48,702 nucleotides of DNA from the NCBI GenBank assembly GCA_003164785.1, contig PLUE01000028.1:133647-182348 (forward strand), written 5' to 3'. Within the stretch, counting starts at the first letter, position 1. The number at the start of each line of letters is the position of its first letter. This document shows, one piece after another, positions 16,859-25,313 of the stretch. The notes under the pieces are model-generated. The model was not told the DNA's origin, did no database searches, and saw only the letters and a program-made list of their open reading frames with translations. Origin of the DNA: Gammaproteobacteria bacterium (GTDB taxonomy: Bacteria > Pseudomonadota > Gammaproteobacteria > Steroidobacterales > Steroidobacteraceae). Both the position numbers and the translations under genes were made by a program.

Positions 16859-17965
16859 CTAGCGCGTCAGGCGAAACACCCGCTCCGCATTGGTCTGCAT
16901 GAGCATTTTCTTGTGTTCCGGACTCATGTCGAAGGCGTCGTAGGCGGCGACTTCGTCGGCCGATTGCTGGTACGGATAATCCATGGCGTAGATCACGCGA
17001 TCCGGGCCCAGGACGTCCATGCAGTACTTGATCGAGGGCTCCCATCCCTGTCCGCTGGTGGTGATCCAGATGTTCGTCTTGAAGTAGTAGGACACCGGGT
17101 GCTTCAACTTGACCGCCGGCGCGCCGCCACGCAATCCTTCCTTGCCGTCCGCGTTGCTCTGCATCCAATCGAAGCGATACAGGAGCAGCGGCATCGCTTC
17201 ACCCATATGTCCTATCACCAGTCGGAAGTTCGGAAAGCGATCGAAGGCGCCGGAGAAAATCAGGCCCATCGTATGCATCCAGACTTCGTGGGTGAAGCCG
17301 GCGAGGGCGCCGCCGAAGCCCCGGAACTCATACGGTTGCGACCAGGCCGCCGGCGGTATGGTGGGGTGGATGTACAGAGCCGCGTCGTACGCCTCGAGCG
17401 CTTCGATGATCGGCCAGAATTCCAACTCATCGAGGTAGCGGCCGCGAAAATGCGAGTTCAGCACGGCGCCGTTGAAACCGAGAGTCTTCATGCCACGTTC
17501 GATTTCGGCCACGGCGCCTTTGACGTTCTGGGGAGCGAACACCGTGAGTCCGGCATATCGGTCGGGAAAACGGCGGCACGCTTCCGCCAGCCGGTCATTG
17601 GCCAGGCGCGCGAGGGAGGTGCCTTCGTCCGGTTCCAATACCTGCACGCCCGGCGCGGTGAGGAGCAGGAGCTGTTTGTCGATCCCCAACTCGTCCATGC
17701 GGGCGATGCGCCGCTCTCCGATGTCCATCAACTGGTCTTGGAGGGGTTTCAGCTTCGAGAACATGCCCGCCATGCGCAACGACGGATCGTCGGGAGGATT
17801 GGGGCTCTCGAGCAGCCGCACCTGGGCTTCCAAGATCTCCGGGATGTTCCAGGCTTCCTCGGTGGCGATGCGCTTGTAAGGCGGATGTCGATCGATCGGC
17901 CGGCTGACCGGGGCGAGTCCTCGTTTGATATCGGCATCGCTCGCTACTTCGACGTTCCACGACAT
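16859..17965 (-). CDS. Amidohydrolase-2 family protein, LigW-like non-oxidative decarboxylase
   Basis: TIM-barrel metal enzyme of 368 residues. The N-terminal metal motif is IATEEAW (E-x-A form, as in 5-carboxyvanillate decarboxylase LigW) rather than H-x-H. Further metal/catalytic positions appear as YIHPTIPP, IGHMGEAMP and the late Asp in YAMDYPYQ. Members of this ACMSD/gamma-resorcylate decarboxylase group remove CO2 from aromatic acids. No aromatic-degradation genes flank it, so the substrate is open. Start ATG 17965 is preferred over a GTG 12 nt upstream because GGAGAT lies 5-6 nt before it. It is divergent from the M3 peptidase gene, with 165 nt between. Confidence 0.9.
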   Translation of the reverse strand: MSWNVEVASDADIKRGLAPVSRPIDRHPPYKRIATEEAWNIPEILEAQVRLLESPNPPDDPSLRMAGMFSKLKPLQDQLMDIGERRIARMDELGIDKQLLLLTAPGVQVLEPDEGTSLARLANDRLAEACRRFPDRYAGLTVFAPQNVKGAVAEIERGMKTLGFNGAVLNSHFRGRYLDELEFWPIIEALEAYDAALYIHPTIPPAAWSQPYEFRGFGGALAGFTHEVWMHTMGLIFSGAFDRFPNFRLVIGHMGEAMPLLLYRFDWMQSNADGKEGLRGGAPAVKLKHPVSYYFKTNIWITTSGQGWEPSIKYCMDVLGPDRVIYAMDYPYQQSADEVAAYDAFDMSPEHKKMLMQTNAERVFRLTR

Positions 17966-18130
17966 GTTGATCTCCACGGCCCGGGGAAAAACTCATTCTG
18001 CGCCGTCGGCGTACGGCTTCACTACTTCGTAAAGGAAACGCCGTCCATCCAAGAGAGAACTCCAGCGGGAGGTGTACAAGCTGCATCACCGCTTAGGAGT
18101 ATGATGCGGCGAGCCGTCGACGAGGAAAAC

Positions 18131-20284
18131 ATGCCGAACATCTTGCGTACATCGATCGTTCTCGTGGCTGTCGCAACGGGGCTCTGGTGCGGGGGAGCCG
18201 GCGATGCTGCCGCCGCGGCGCCGGCTTTCGGGCCAGCCAATCCCTTCTACGCAGCCAGCACGTTGCCGTTCCAGGCGCCGCCTTTCGACAAGATCAAGGA
18301 CGCCGATTATCAGCCCGCCATCGAGGCCGGCATGGTGCAGCAGCTCGCGGAAATCGAGGCGATTGCCGAGAGCCCGCTGGCGCCGACCTTCGACAACACG
18401 CTGGTGCCGATGGAGAAGAGCGGGCAGCTGCTGGAACGAGCCAGCGCGGTGTTCAACGCCGTCAGCGAGTCGAACACCAATCCTCAGCTGCAGGCGGTCA
18501 AGGCGGATCTGGCGCCAAAATTCGCCGCGCAGCATGACGAGATTTATCTCAACGCGAAATTATTTGCCCGGGTCGCGGCGGTCTACAAAGCACGGGACTC
18601 GCAACATCTGGATCCCGAATCCCGCCGCCTGGTCGAATACACCTATGACGAGTTCGTGCATTCGGGCGCCAACCTCTCGATGAAGGACAAGGCGACCTTG
18701 CGCAAGATGAATGCCGAACTCTCGACGCTGTCCGACACGTTCAGCACCAAGCTGCTCGCCGCCACCAAGGAGGCGGCTTGGCACACCGCATCCCGGGCGG
18801 CGCTGGCCGGGCTCTCCGACGCCGGCCTGGCGGCCGCGCAGCAGGCTGCGCAGAGCCGCAAACTCGACGGTTATGTGCTCGCATTGCAGAACACCACTCA
18901 GCAGCCGGTGTTCGTGTCGTTGGAGGACCGGGCCACACGGCGCACGATATTCGAGAATTCATGGGGCCGCGCCGAGCGCGCCGATGCGAATGACACCCGT
19001 GCCACCGTGGCGCGGATGGCGCAATTGCGCGCGCTGCGCGCCGCACTGCTCGGTTTCAAGAATCACGCGGCCTGGAAGCTCGGCGATCAGATGGCAAAGA
19101 CGCCGGAGGCGGCGCTCGGTTTCATGGATGCTCTGGTGCCCGTCGCCACCGCGAAGGCCGCGCGGGAGGGCGCCGACATCCAGGCGCAGATCGATGCACG
19201 GCACGGCGGCTTCACGCTCGAGGCATGGGACTGGGAATTCTACGGGGAGCAGGTGCGCAAGGCGCGCTACAGCATCGACGACGCGCAAATCAAGCCCTAC
19301 TTCGAGCTTTCCAACGTTCTCGTCAACGGTGTTTTCTACGCGGCCAACCAGCTCTACGGAATCACGTTCTCGGAGCGCAAGGACATTCCGGTCTATCAGC
19401 CCGACGTGCGCGTGTTCGAAGTGCGCGACGTGGACGGCAAGCCGCTCGCCCTCTTTTACTGCGATTATTTCAAGCGGGACAACAAGAATGGCGGCGCGTG
19501 GATGTCGAACTTCGTCACCCAATCGACGTTGTTGGGGACGCTGCCGGTGATCTATAACGTGGCCAATCTGCCGAAGCCGGCCGCGGGTGAGCCGGCGCTC
19601 ATCAGCTTCGACGACGTGCGGACGATGTTCCATGAGTTCGGTCACGCGTTGCATGGCATGTTTGCCAACACGCGCTATCCAAGCTTGTCGGGCACCGCGA
19701 CCGCGCGGGATTTCGTGGAGTTCCCGTCGCAGTTCAACGAGCATTGGGCGAACTATGCGGCGATCTTCAATCACTATGCGAAGCACTACAAGACCGGCGA
19801 GATCATGCCGAAGGATCTCGTCGACAAGATCGTCAAGTCGGAAAATGCCGACGAAGGCTACCGGCTGACCGAATTGTTGGCGGCGGCCGAACTCGACATG
19901 CAGTGGCACATGCTGGGCACGGATGCGCCGCTGCAGAATCCCGACGAATTCGAGAAACGGGCGCTGCAGCGGGTGCACCTCGATCTGCGCGCCATACCGC
20001 CGCGCTATCGATCCAGCTATTTCAGCCACATCTGGGCCAATGGCTATTCCGCCGGCTACTACGCGTACCTCTGGACGCAGATGCTCGATGACGACGCCTT
20101 CCAGTGGTTCGAAGACCATGGCGGCCTGACCCGTGCCAACGGCGATCGGTTTCGGCAGATGGTCCTTTCCCGGGGCAACACCGAGGACCTCGCCGGGTTG
20201 TATCTCGCGTGGCGCGGGAAGCCACCGAGCATCGATGCCATGATGAAGTATCGAGAGCTCACGCCTGGCGCTGCAACTCACTGA
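18131..20284 (+). CDS. dcp: M3-family metallopeptidase (peptidyl-dipeptidase Dcp type), exported
   Basis: Zinc oligopeptidase of 717 residues that trims peptides, typically releasing C-terminal dipeptides. A signal peptide is visible (SIVLVAVATGLWCGGAGDAAAAA), so it should be periplasmic, unlike the mainly cytoplasmic OpdA type. The mature part begins NPFYAASTLPFQAPPFDKIKDADY, typical of Dcp. The active site is FHEFGHALHGMF, followed by the GTATARDFVEFPSQFNEHW stretch that supplies the third zinc ligand, and later the substrate-binding YRSSYFSHIWANGYSAGYY. Start ATG 18131 has GAGGAA 4-5 nt upstream; a pair of ATGs at 18101/18104 is less well spaced. Its 3' end overlaps the convergent recQ by 26 nt. 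Confidence 0.94.
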   Translation: MPNILRTSIVLVAVATGLWCGGAGDAAAAAPAFGPANPFYAASTLPFQAPPFDKIKDADYQPAIEAGMVQQLAEIEAIAESPLAPTFDNTLVPMEKSGQLLERASAVFNAVSESNTNPQLQAVKADLAPKFAAQHDEIYLNAKLFARVAAVYKARDSQHLDPESRRLVEYTYDEFVHSGANLSMKDKATLRKMNAELSTLSDTFSTKLLAATKEAAWHTASRAALAGLSDAGLAAAQQAAQSRKLDGYVLALQNTTQQPVFVSLEDRATRRTIFENSWGRAERADANDTRATVARMAQLRALRAALLGFKNHAAWKLGDQMAKTPEAALGFMDALVPVATAKAAREGADIQAQIDARHGGFTLEAWDWEFYGEQVRKARYSIDDAQIKPYFELSNVLVNGVFYAANQLYGITFSERKDIPVYQPDVRVFEVRDVDGKPLALFYCDYFKRDNKNGGAWMSNFVTQSTLLGTLPVIYNVANLPKPAAGEPALISFDDVRTMFHEFGHALHGMFANTRYPSLSGTATARDFVEFPSQFNEHWANYAAIFNHYAKHYKTGEIMPKDLVDKIVKSENADEGYRLTELLAAAELDMQWHMLGTDAPLQNPDEFEKRALQRVHLDLRAIPPRYRSSYFSHIWANGYSAGYYAYLWTQMLDDDAFQWFEDHGGLTRANGDRFRQMVLSRGNTEDLAGLYLAWRGKPPSIDAMMKYRELTPGAATH

Positions 20285-22088
20285 TGAACAGCTGTCCATA
20301 GCGCGCGAGCTTGCCCTCGCCGACACCGCGGATGCCTGCGAATTGGCTCAGCGTTTGCGGCCGCCGCTCGGCGATCTCGCGCAATGTGGCATCGTGGAAA
20401 ATGACATAGGGGGGCAGCCCCTGAGTGTCGGCCAGGCGCTTGCGCAGGGCGCGGAGTCGATTGAACAGCGCGTCGCCTGCGGGACTGCTCGCGGCAGTGA
20501 CCGAGGTCGTTCGGTTGCGTTCGGTCTTGGGCGGAATCGCCGCCAGGAAGGGACGTTCGCTTCGCAGCACCTGCCAGCTGCTGTCGTTCAGGGACAGCAC
20601 TGAATAGCCGTCCTGGGATTCCTCCATCAGACGTTGATGCAGCAGCGAGCGCGCCAGTGAACGCCATTCCTCGACCGAATGGCTCTTGCCGATGCCGTAT
20701 ACGGTCAATGTGTCATGACCGCCGGTCAGGATTCTTGTCGTGCGGGCGCCGCGCAGGATGTCGGTGATATATCCGGCGCCGAAGCGCTCGCCGCGCTGTC
20801 CCAGGCGGGCGATGGCGGACAGAAACTGCCGCGCCTCGACGCTGTAGTCCTGCGTTGCCGGCGGTTCGCAGCAGTTGTCGCAGGCTCCGCAAGGGGCCGC
20901 GAAGATCTCGTCGAAATATCGCAGCTGGATGGCCCGGCGGCAGTCGGTGGATTCGGCATAGTTCAGCACCTGGCGCAATTGCTGGCGGGCGATGCGTTGT
21001 TCCGCCTCGAGCGGATCGCCCGTGTTCGGATCGATCTTCTGCTGGATGAGGAACTCGGAGGTACGGATGTCGCCGACACCGAAATACAGGGTGCAGCGGG
21101 CCGGGTCGCCGTCGCGGCCCGCGCGCCCGGATTCTTGGTAATAACTCTCCAGGCTCTTCGGCAGATCGTAATGGATCACCCAGCGCACGTCAGGCTTGTT
21201 GATGCCCATGCCGAATGCGACCGTGGCGACGATGACCTGCACGTCATCGCGGATGAAGGCTTCCTGGTGGTCGCGCCGCGCGTCGGCATCGAGGCCCGCA
21301 TGGTAGGGCCGGACGCGGACGTCATCGGCCTGCAGCTCGGCGGTGAGTTCGTCGACCCGGCGGCGCGAGAGGCAATACACGATTCCAGCGCCGCCCTCGC
21401 GCGCTTGAGCCAGCAGCTCGGCATAGCTGCGCTTGCTCTTGGGCCGCACGCGGTAGAACAGATTCGGACGATTGAAACTCGTGAGGTGCACGGCGGGATC
21501 GCGCAGCGAGAGCTGCGCGATGATGTCGCTGCGCACCCGCGGCGTTGCCGTCGCTGTGAACGCCAGAATCGGTGTCTGTGGATGTCTGCGGCGCAGCACC
21601 GACAGCTGACGGTATTCGGGCCTGAAGTCGTGTCCCCACTCCGAGACGCAATGAGCTTCATCGATGACGAATGCATTGATGCCGGGCCCGGCACCCAGGC
21701 GCCGCAAGGGGCCGTCGAGGAAATCGCCCATGACCAGCCGTTCCGGGGCGAGGTAGACCAGTTTGTAATCGCCGCGCTGCAGGCCGGCCATGCGGCGGGC
21801 GATTTCCCCGGACTCCAGGCTGGAGTTGATGAAGGTTGCCGGGATATCGTTGTCCAGCAGCTGGCGCACCTGGTCCTGCATCAGGGCGATCAGGGGGGAA
21901 ACCACCAGGCTGATCCCGGGCTGCAGCAAGGCGGGTAGTTGATAGCACAGAGATTTGCCGCCGCCCGTCGGCATGAGCGCGAGCACGTCACGGCCGGTCA
22001 GCACATGCTGCACCACGGCCTCTTGGCCGGGGCGAAAAGCGTCGAATCCAAAGGTGCGTTTGAGTGCGTTCGTCAAATCAGCGGACAT
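20259..22088 (-). CDS. recQ: ATP-dependent DNA helicase RecQ
   Basis: 3'-5' helicase for recombination and fork repair, 609 residues, the same length as E. coli RecQ. Helicase lobe 1 has GFDAFRPGQE, Walker A MPTGGGKS, IDEAHCVSEWGHDFRPEY and FTATATPRV. Lobe 2 has YCLSRRRVDEL, VATVAFGMGINKPDVRWVIHYD and QESGRAGRDG. The zinc-binding region shows CGACDNC, then a winged helix, and a C-terminal HRDC domain ending in IRGVGEGKLARYGQLF. Start ATG 22088 gives MSADLTNALKRTFGF; another ATG 9 nt upstream is possible and neither has a clear ribosome site. It is convergent and overlapping with the M3 peptidase gene and divergent from the kinase gene 121 nt away. Confidence 0.96.
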   Translation of the reverse strand: MSADLTNALKRTFGFDAFRPGQEAVVQHVLTGRDVLALMPTGGGKSLCYQLPALLQPGISLVVSPLIALMQDQVRQLLDNDIPATFINSSLESGEIARRMAGLQRGDYKLVYLAPERLVMGDFLDGPLRRLGAGPGINAFVIDEAHCVSEWGHDFRPEYRQLSVLRRRHPQTPILAFTATATPRVRSDIIAQLSLRDPAVHLTSFNRPNLFYRVRPKSKRSYAELLAQAREGGAGIVYCLSRRRVDELTAELQADDVRVRPYHAGLDADARRDHQEAFIRDDVQVIVATVAFGMGINKPDVRWVIHYDLPKSLESYYQESGRAGRDGDPARCTLYFGVGDIRTSEFLIQQKIDPNTGDPLEAEQRIARQQLRQVLNYAESTDCRRAIQLRYFDEIFAAPCGACDNCCEPPATQDYSVEARQFLSAIARLGQRGERFGAGYITDILRGARTTRILTGGHDTLTVYGIGKSHSVEEWRSLARSLLHQRLMEESQDGYSVLSLNDSSWQVLRSERPFLAAIPPKTERNRTTSVTAASSPAGDALFNRLRALRKRLADTQGLPPYVIFHDATLREIAERRPQTLSQFAGIRGVGEGKLARYGQLFISELQRQA

Positions 22089-22209
22089 GGCGCACATTCT
22101 AGCGGTTCGGGCGTTGCCCCGGTCCCCAACAATTGATGGCATTAGGTATGATTGCGCGGCGTCGCGCGGGACGTTCGCGTCGCCGTATCCACCCAAGACG
22201 AGCCCTCTA

Positions 22210-24291
22210 TTGCCGATATCAGCATTCGCCCACGCATTACGCGCATTCCAGATCGGCGACCTGACCCAGGACGAACTAACGTGGGAAATCGACCGCCAAT
22301 TGGCCATCGAAAAGGCCTCTCCCATGGCCTTGATGGAGGTGCTTAAGTTTCAGCAGGTTGCGCAGCCCCTGCCGGGTCACGCGCACGACGCCATCCTGCA
22401 CCACCTCGAAGAATGGCCCCGGGACCCCACCGTCGTTACCGGGCTGAACCGCAGGCATCCAGCGGCGCAACCGCCTAGCGCCGGCGTAGGGGATATCCTG
22501 CAGGGCCGCTTCAGTTTGGTCGCATTGATCGGTGAAGGCGGCATGAGCCGAGTCTTCAAAGCCATCGACCTGCGACGGGTGGAAGCGGGCGCCGCCGACC
22601 CCTATGTCGCCGTCAAGGTGCTGACCGAGCCGCTCAGCGAGTACTTCGGATCGATTGTTGCGCTGCAGCGCGAAACGCACAAGCTCGAGAGTCTGTCGCA
22701 TCCGAACATCGTCCGGGTCATCGACTGCGATCGGGACGGTCAGACCGTTTTCATGACCATGGAGTACCTGTCCGGCCAGTCGCTGCAGAAGCGGCTGCGG
22801 ATCCCGGGATCCAGCGACGCCGATCGTGCGGCCGCGCTGTCCATCATCGCGGCGGTGGGCAGCGCCTTGGAGTATGCCCATGGCAACCACATCGTTCACG
22901 GCGACTTGAAACCCGGCAACATCCTCATCACGGACAAGGGGGTCATCAAGGTCATCGATTTCGGGATGGCTCGCTTCATCGCGCGACCGGACGAGGGGCT
23001 TCCCGCCGAACCGGCGGCTCAATCGACTCCCAAGGCCGTCACTCTCCGTTATGCCAGCCCGGAAATGGTGGCGGGGCGCGATCCGGAGCCCGCCGACGAT
23101 GTATACGCGCTGGCCTGCATCGCCTACGAGGCTCTGAGCGGCAGGCACCCGTTCGGGCGGCAGAGCGACCCGCGAGGGCGTGATCCGCACGCCCGCCCAC
23201 CGCGCCCACCGGGCATGCGCCGGCATCAGTACGCGGCGCTCGTGGGCGCGCTGGTTTTCGATCGGACCAAGCGCACGCCGACCATCCGCCGCTTCCTCGA
23301 CCAACTGCTGCAGGACCCGGCCGTCCGGTTGGCGAAACGCTGGGGGTGGGCGATCATCGTGGGCGTGATCGGGGTCGTCCTCCTGATTTCAGGGCTGCAC
23401 TCGCGGCCATCCATCATGGCCGGCGCCAGGGAAAGCTCGCAGTCCGCTCCCGACGCGATGATTCACGATTGTCCCAGCTGTCCTGCGATGGTGGTGGTCC
23501 CGGCCGGCCGCTTCGAGCAGGGAGAGGCCGGTGCGGGAGACGCCGCCGCGGGAGACGTCGCGTCGGCGTTCGCGATGCCGCGACACAGGGTCGTGATCGC
23601 GCATGCCTTTGCCATGAGTGCGAACGATGTCACCGTCGGCGAGTATCGCGAGTTCGTTGCTGCCACGCATCGCGAAATGTCGGGCTGCAACGTGTACGAC
23701 GGTCATTGGCAATATCAGAAAAGCGCGAGCTGGCAGGCCCCGGGGTTCGCGCAAAACGTTACTCATCCGGTCACGTGCGTGTCCTGGGATGACGCCGCGG
23801 CGTATGCCGGATGGTTGTCCGAAAAAGCTCGCCATGTGTACCGTCTGCCGAGTTCCTCGGAATGGGAATATGCGGCGCGGGCGGGCGCGGACGTCGCGCA
23901 GCCCTGGGGCGCCGATGCAGCCTCGGCCTGTGTCCATGCGGATGTTGCGGACGAGACAGCCGGCCGGCGGTATCCCGGTTGGACCGTGTTCCCGTGCAGC
24001 GACGGGTATGTGAACACCGCACCGGTCGGTACTTTCAAGTCGAACGCCTTCGGTCTGAACGATCTGTTGGGCAACGTGTTCACGTGGGTGCAGGATTGTT
24101 GGTATGACGACTATGTGGGCGCACCCACCGACGGCGCAGCCCGGGGCGGTGCGTGCGCGGAACACGAACTTCGCGGCGGGTCATGGTTCACGTCGCCGCA
24201 GTACGTCAACTCGACCTACCGTAATCGCTTCGAGAGCGGCTATCGCAGCAGTACGGTGGGCTTTCGCTTGGTGCGGGAGATGGGTCAATGA
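22210..24291 (+). CDS. Ser/Thr protein kinase fused through a TM helix to an FGE-like (sulfatase-modifying-factor) domain
   Basis: About 693 residues. A helical N-terminal region (about 1-95) precedes the kinase domain: IGEGGMSRVF, VAVKVL, HGDLKPGN (HGD in place of HRD, a non-RD kinase), DFGMAR and YASPEM. A single TM helix (WAIIVGVIGVVLLISGL) follows. The C-terminal domain is periplasmic by prediction and of the FGE/SUMF1 fold: VVVPAGRF, VTVGEYREF, PVTCVSWDDAAAYAGWLSE, LPSSSEWEYAARAG, LLGNVFTWVQDCW and RGGSW. The paired cysteines that catalyse formylglycine formation in FGE are absent after RGGSW, so this is likely a binding or sensing domain. The start is uncertain; TTG 22210 (MPISAFAHALRAF) is the best in-frame choice after codons that no longer look coding. 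The stop overlaps the TPR gene by 4 nt. Confidence 0.88.
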   Translation: MPISAFAHALRAFQIGDLTQDELTWEIDRQLAIEKASPMALMEVLKFQQVAQPLPGHAHDAILHHLEEWPRDPTVVTGLNRRHPAAQPPSAGVGDILQGRFSLVALIGEGGMSRVFKAIDLRRVEAGAADPYVAVKVLTEPLSEYFGSIVALQRETHKLESLSHPNIVRVIDCDRDGQTVFMTMEYLSGQSLQKRLRIPGSSDADRAAALSIIAAVGSALEYAHGNHIVHGDLKPGNILITDKGVIKVIDFGMARFIARPDEGLPAEPAAQSTPKAVTLRYASPEMVAGRDPEPADDVYALACIAYEALSGRHPFGRQSDPRGRDPHARPPRPPGMRRHQYAALVGALVFDRTKRTPTIRRFLDQLLQDPAVRLAKRWGWAIIVGVIGVVLLISGLHSRPSIMAGARESSQSAPDAMIHDCPSCPAMVVVPAGRFEQGEAGAGDAAAGDVASAFAMPRHRVVIAHAFAMSANDVTVGEYREFVAATHREMSGCNVYDGHWQYQKSASWQAPGFAQNVTHPVTCVSWDDAAAYAGWLSEKARHVYRLPSSSEWEYAARAGADVAQPWGADAASACVHADVADETAGRRYPGWTVFPCSDGYVNTAPVGTFKSNAFGLNDLLGNVFTWVQDCWYDDYVGAPTDGAARGGACAEHELRGGSWFTSPQYVNSTYRNRFESGYRSSTVGFRLVREMGQ

Positions 24292-25106
24292 GGACGCGCG
24301 GGGCGGTGCTCGCCCTCATCGTCCTGTGTACGGCCGTCCCGGTGAGCGCGGAGGGACGCGAGGACGCGAAATTGGCGCGCGCGACGTCGCGGTGTTCGAA
24401 GCAGGGCGAGCTCCTGGCGTGCTACGAGGCGTTGAACCTGCGCCCCAACGATGCCGGCCTGTTGGTTGCCGAGGCGGACGCCCTGGTGCAATCGAAACGT
24501 CCGGGGGAGGCAATCGGGGTGTATCGCAATGCCCTGACGATTGGCGCGAATCGCGAGTCGGTCGAGTCGAAAATCGGCGCGGCGCAGTCGCTGCGGCAAT
24601 CGCTGCTCGATGGCTGTTTGACACAGGCGGGACGGGCCGCGGAGCGCGCCTGCGAATCGGCGTGGCTGCCCGGCGCCGCCGACGAGGTGGACGTGTTCAA
24701 GCGCCGCGGGCTGCTGCTCCAGCGGGACGAGCAGCCTGCCGCGGCGCTCGAGGCGTACCTGGCCGCCGCACGGTTACGGCCGAGGGATCGCGACACCGCG
24801 CGCGCGGTCGTGAATTTGACCGGCACGACCGACCGCAGGGATGCGCTCGCCCTGGCCGCCCTGGGTACCGCGCAGATGACGCTCGGACATCGAGGCGAGG
24901 CGATCACCGCCTGGCGGCAGGCGCTGCGGATGTCGCCGAATCTGCAGATGGCCAAGGAGGGTTTGCGGACGGCCAAGCGCATCGGCAACCCCGCGGCCGC
25001 CTCGGGGATCGCGGCGGCCGCCAATCCAGCGCCGGCCGGGGCCGCCGGCGCGGCCGCCGAGCCCGGCGTCTTCTCGAACGAGGCGCAGGCCTCACGCAGC
25101 AATTGA
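24288..25106 (+). CDS. Exported TPR-repeat protein, partner of the kinase-FGE protein
   Basis: 272 residues with a signal peptide (VLALIVLCTAVPVSAEG). The helical body has tetratricopeptide-like pairs, recognisable in NLRPNDAGLLVAEADALVQSKRPGEAIGVYRNAL, in QRDEQPAAALEAYLAAARLRP, and in LGTAQMTLGHRGEAITAWRQALRMSP. An Ala/Pro-rich tail follows, then NEAQASRSN. Two internal cysteines flank a long loop. ATG 24288 lies inside the previous gene's stop (ATGA), implying translational coupling, so the product probably interacts with or reports to the periplasmic domain of the kinase. No specific family was recognised beyond TPR. Confidence 0.85.
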   Translation: MRTRGAVLALIVLCTAVPVSAEGREDAKLARATSRCSKQGELLACYEALNLRPNDAGLLVAEADALVQSKRPGEAIGVYRNALTIGANRESVESKIGAAQSLRQSLLDGCLTQAGRAAERACESAWLPGAADEVDVFKRRGLLLQRDEQPAAALEAYLAAARLRPRDRDTARAVVNLTGTTDRRDALALAALGTAQMTLGHRGEAITAWRQALRMSPNLQMAKEGLRTAKRIGNPAAASGIAAAANPAPAGAAGAAAEPGVFSNEAQASRSN

Positions 25107-25130
25107 CGGTCGATGATAGGATTCGGACCG

Positions 25131-25311
25131 ATGAGATCACCCCCGCGCCTGCAGTGTCATTGGTCCGTGCTCATCGCGCTGCTGTGCGCCGCGAACCGCG
25201 GGAGCGGATGCGCGCGGCTGCGTCAAGGGCATGCCGGTGGTGTGTCCCGTCAACCAAGTGTGCACGGAGGCGCGCGGTTGCCTGGGAATCCAGGCCATCG
25301 CACCCCGGTGA
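25131..25311 (+). pseudogene. Frameshifted small exported Cys-rich protein (tentative)
   Basis: ATG 25131 opens a short frame (MRSPPRLQCHWSVLIALLCAA) resembling the n- and h-regions of a signal peptide. One base later in phase, the sequence reads APRTAGADARGCVKG, MPVVCPVNQVCTEARGCLG and IQAIAPR, then TGA at 25309-25311. The second part has four evenly spaced cysteines and a plausible signal-peptidase site before it (AGADA). Together they look like one exported Cys-rich peptide of about 60 residues disrupted by a single-base change around 25180-25200. Alternatively the match is chance in GC-rich DNA or a sequencing error. It follows the TPR gene by 24 nt and could once have been its operon partner. 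Confidence 0.35.
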
Positions 25312-25313
25312 CG

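Noticed and set aside
23463..24291. Active formylglycine-generating enzyme
   Set aside because: The two active-site cysteines expected after RGGSW are replaced (FTSPQYVN), so only the fold is retained.
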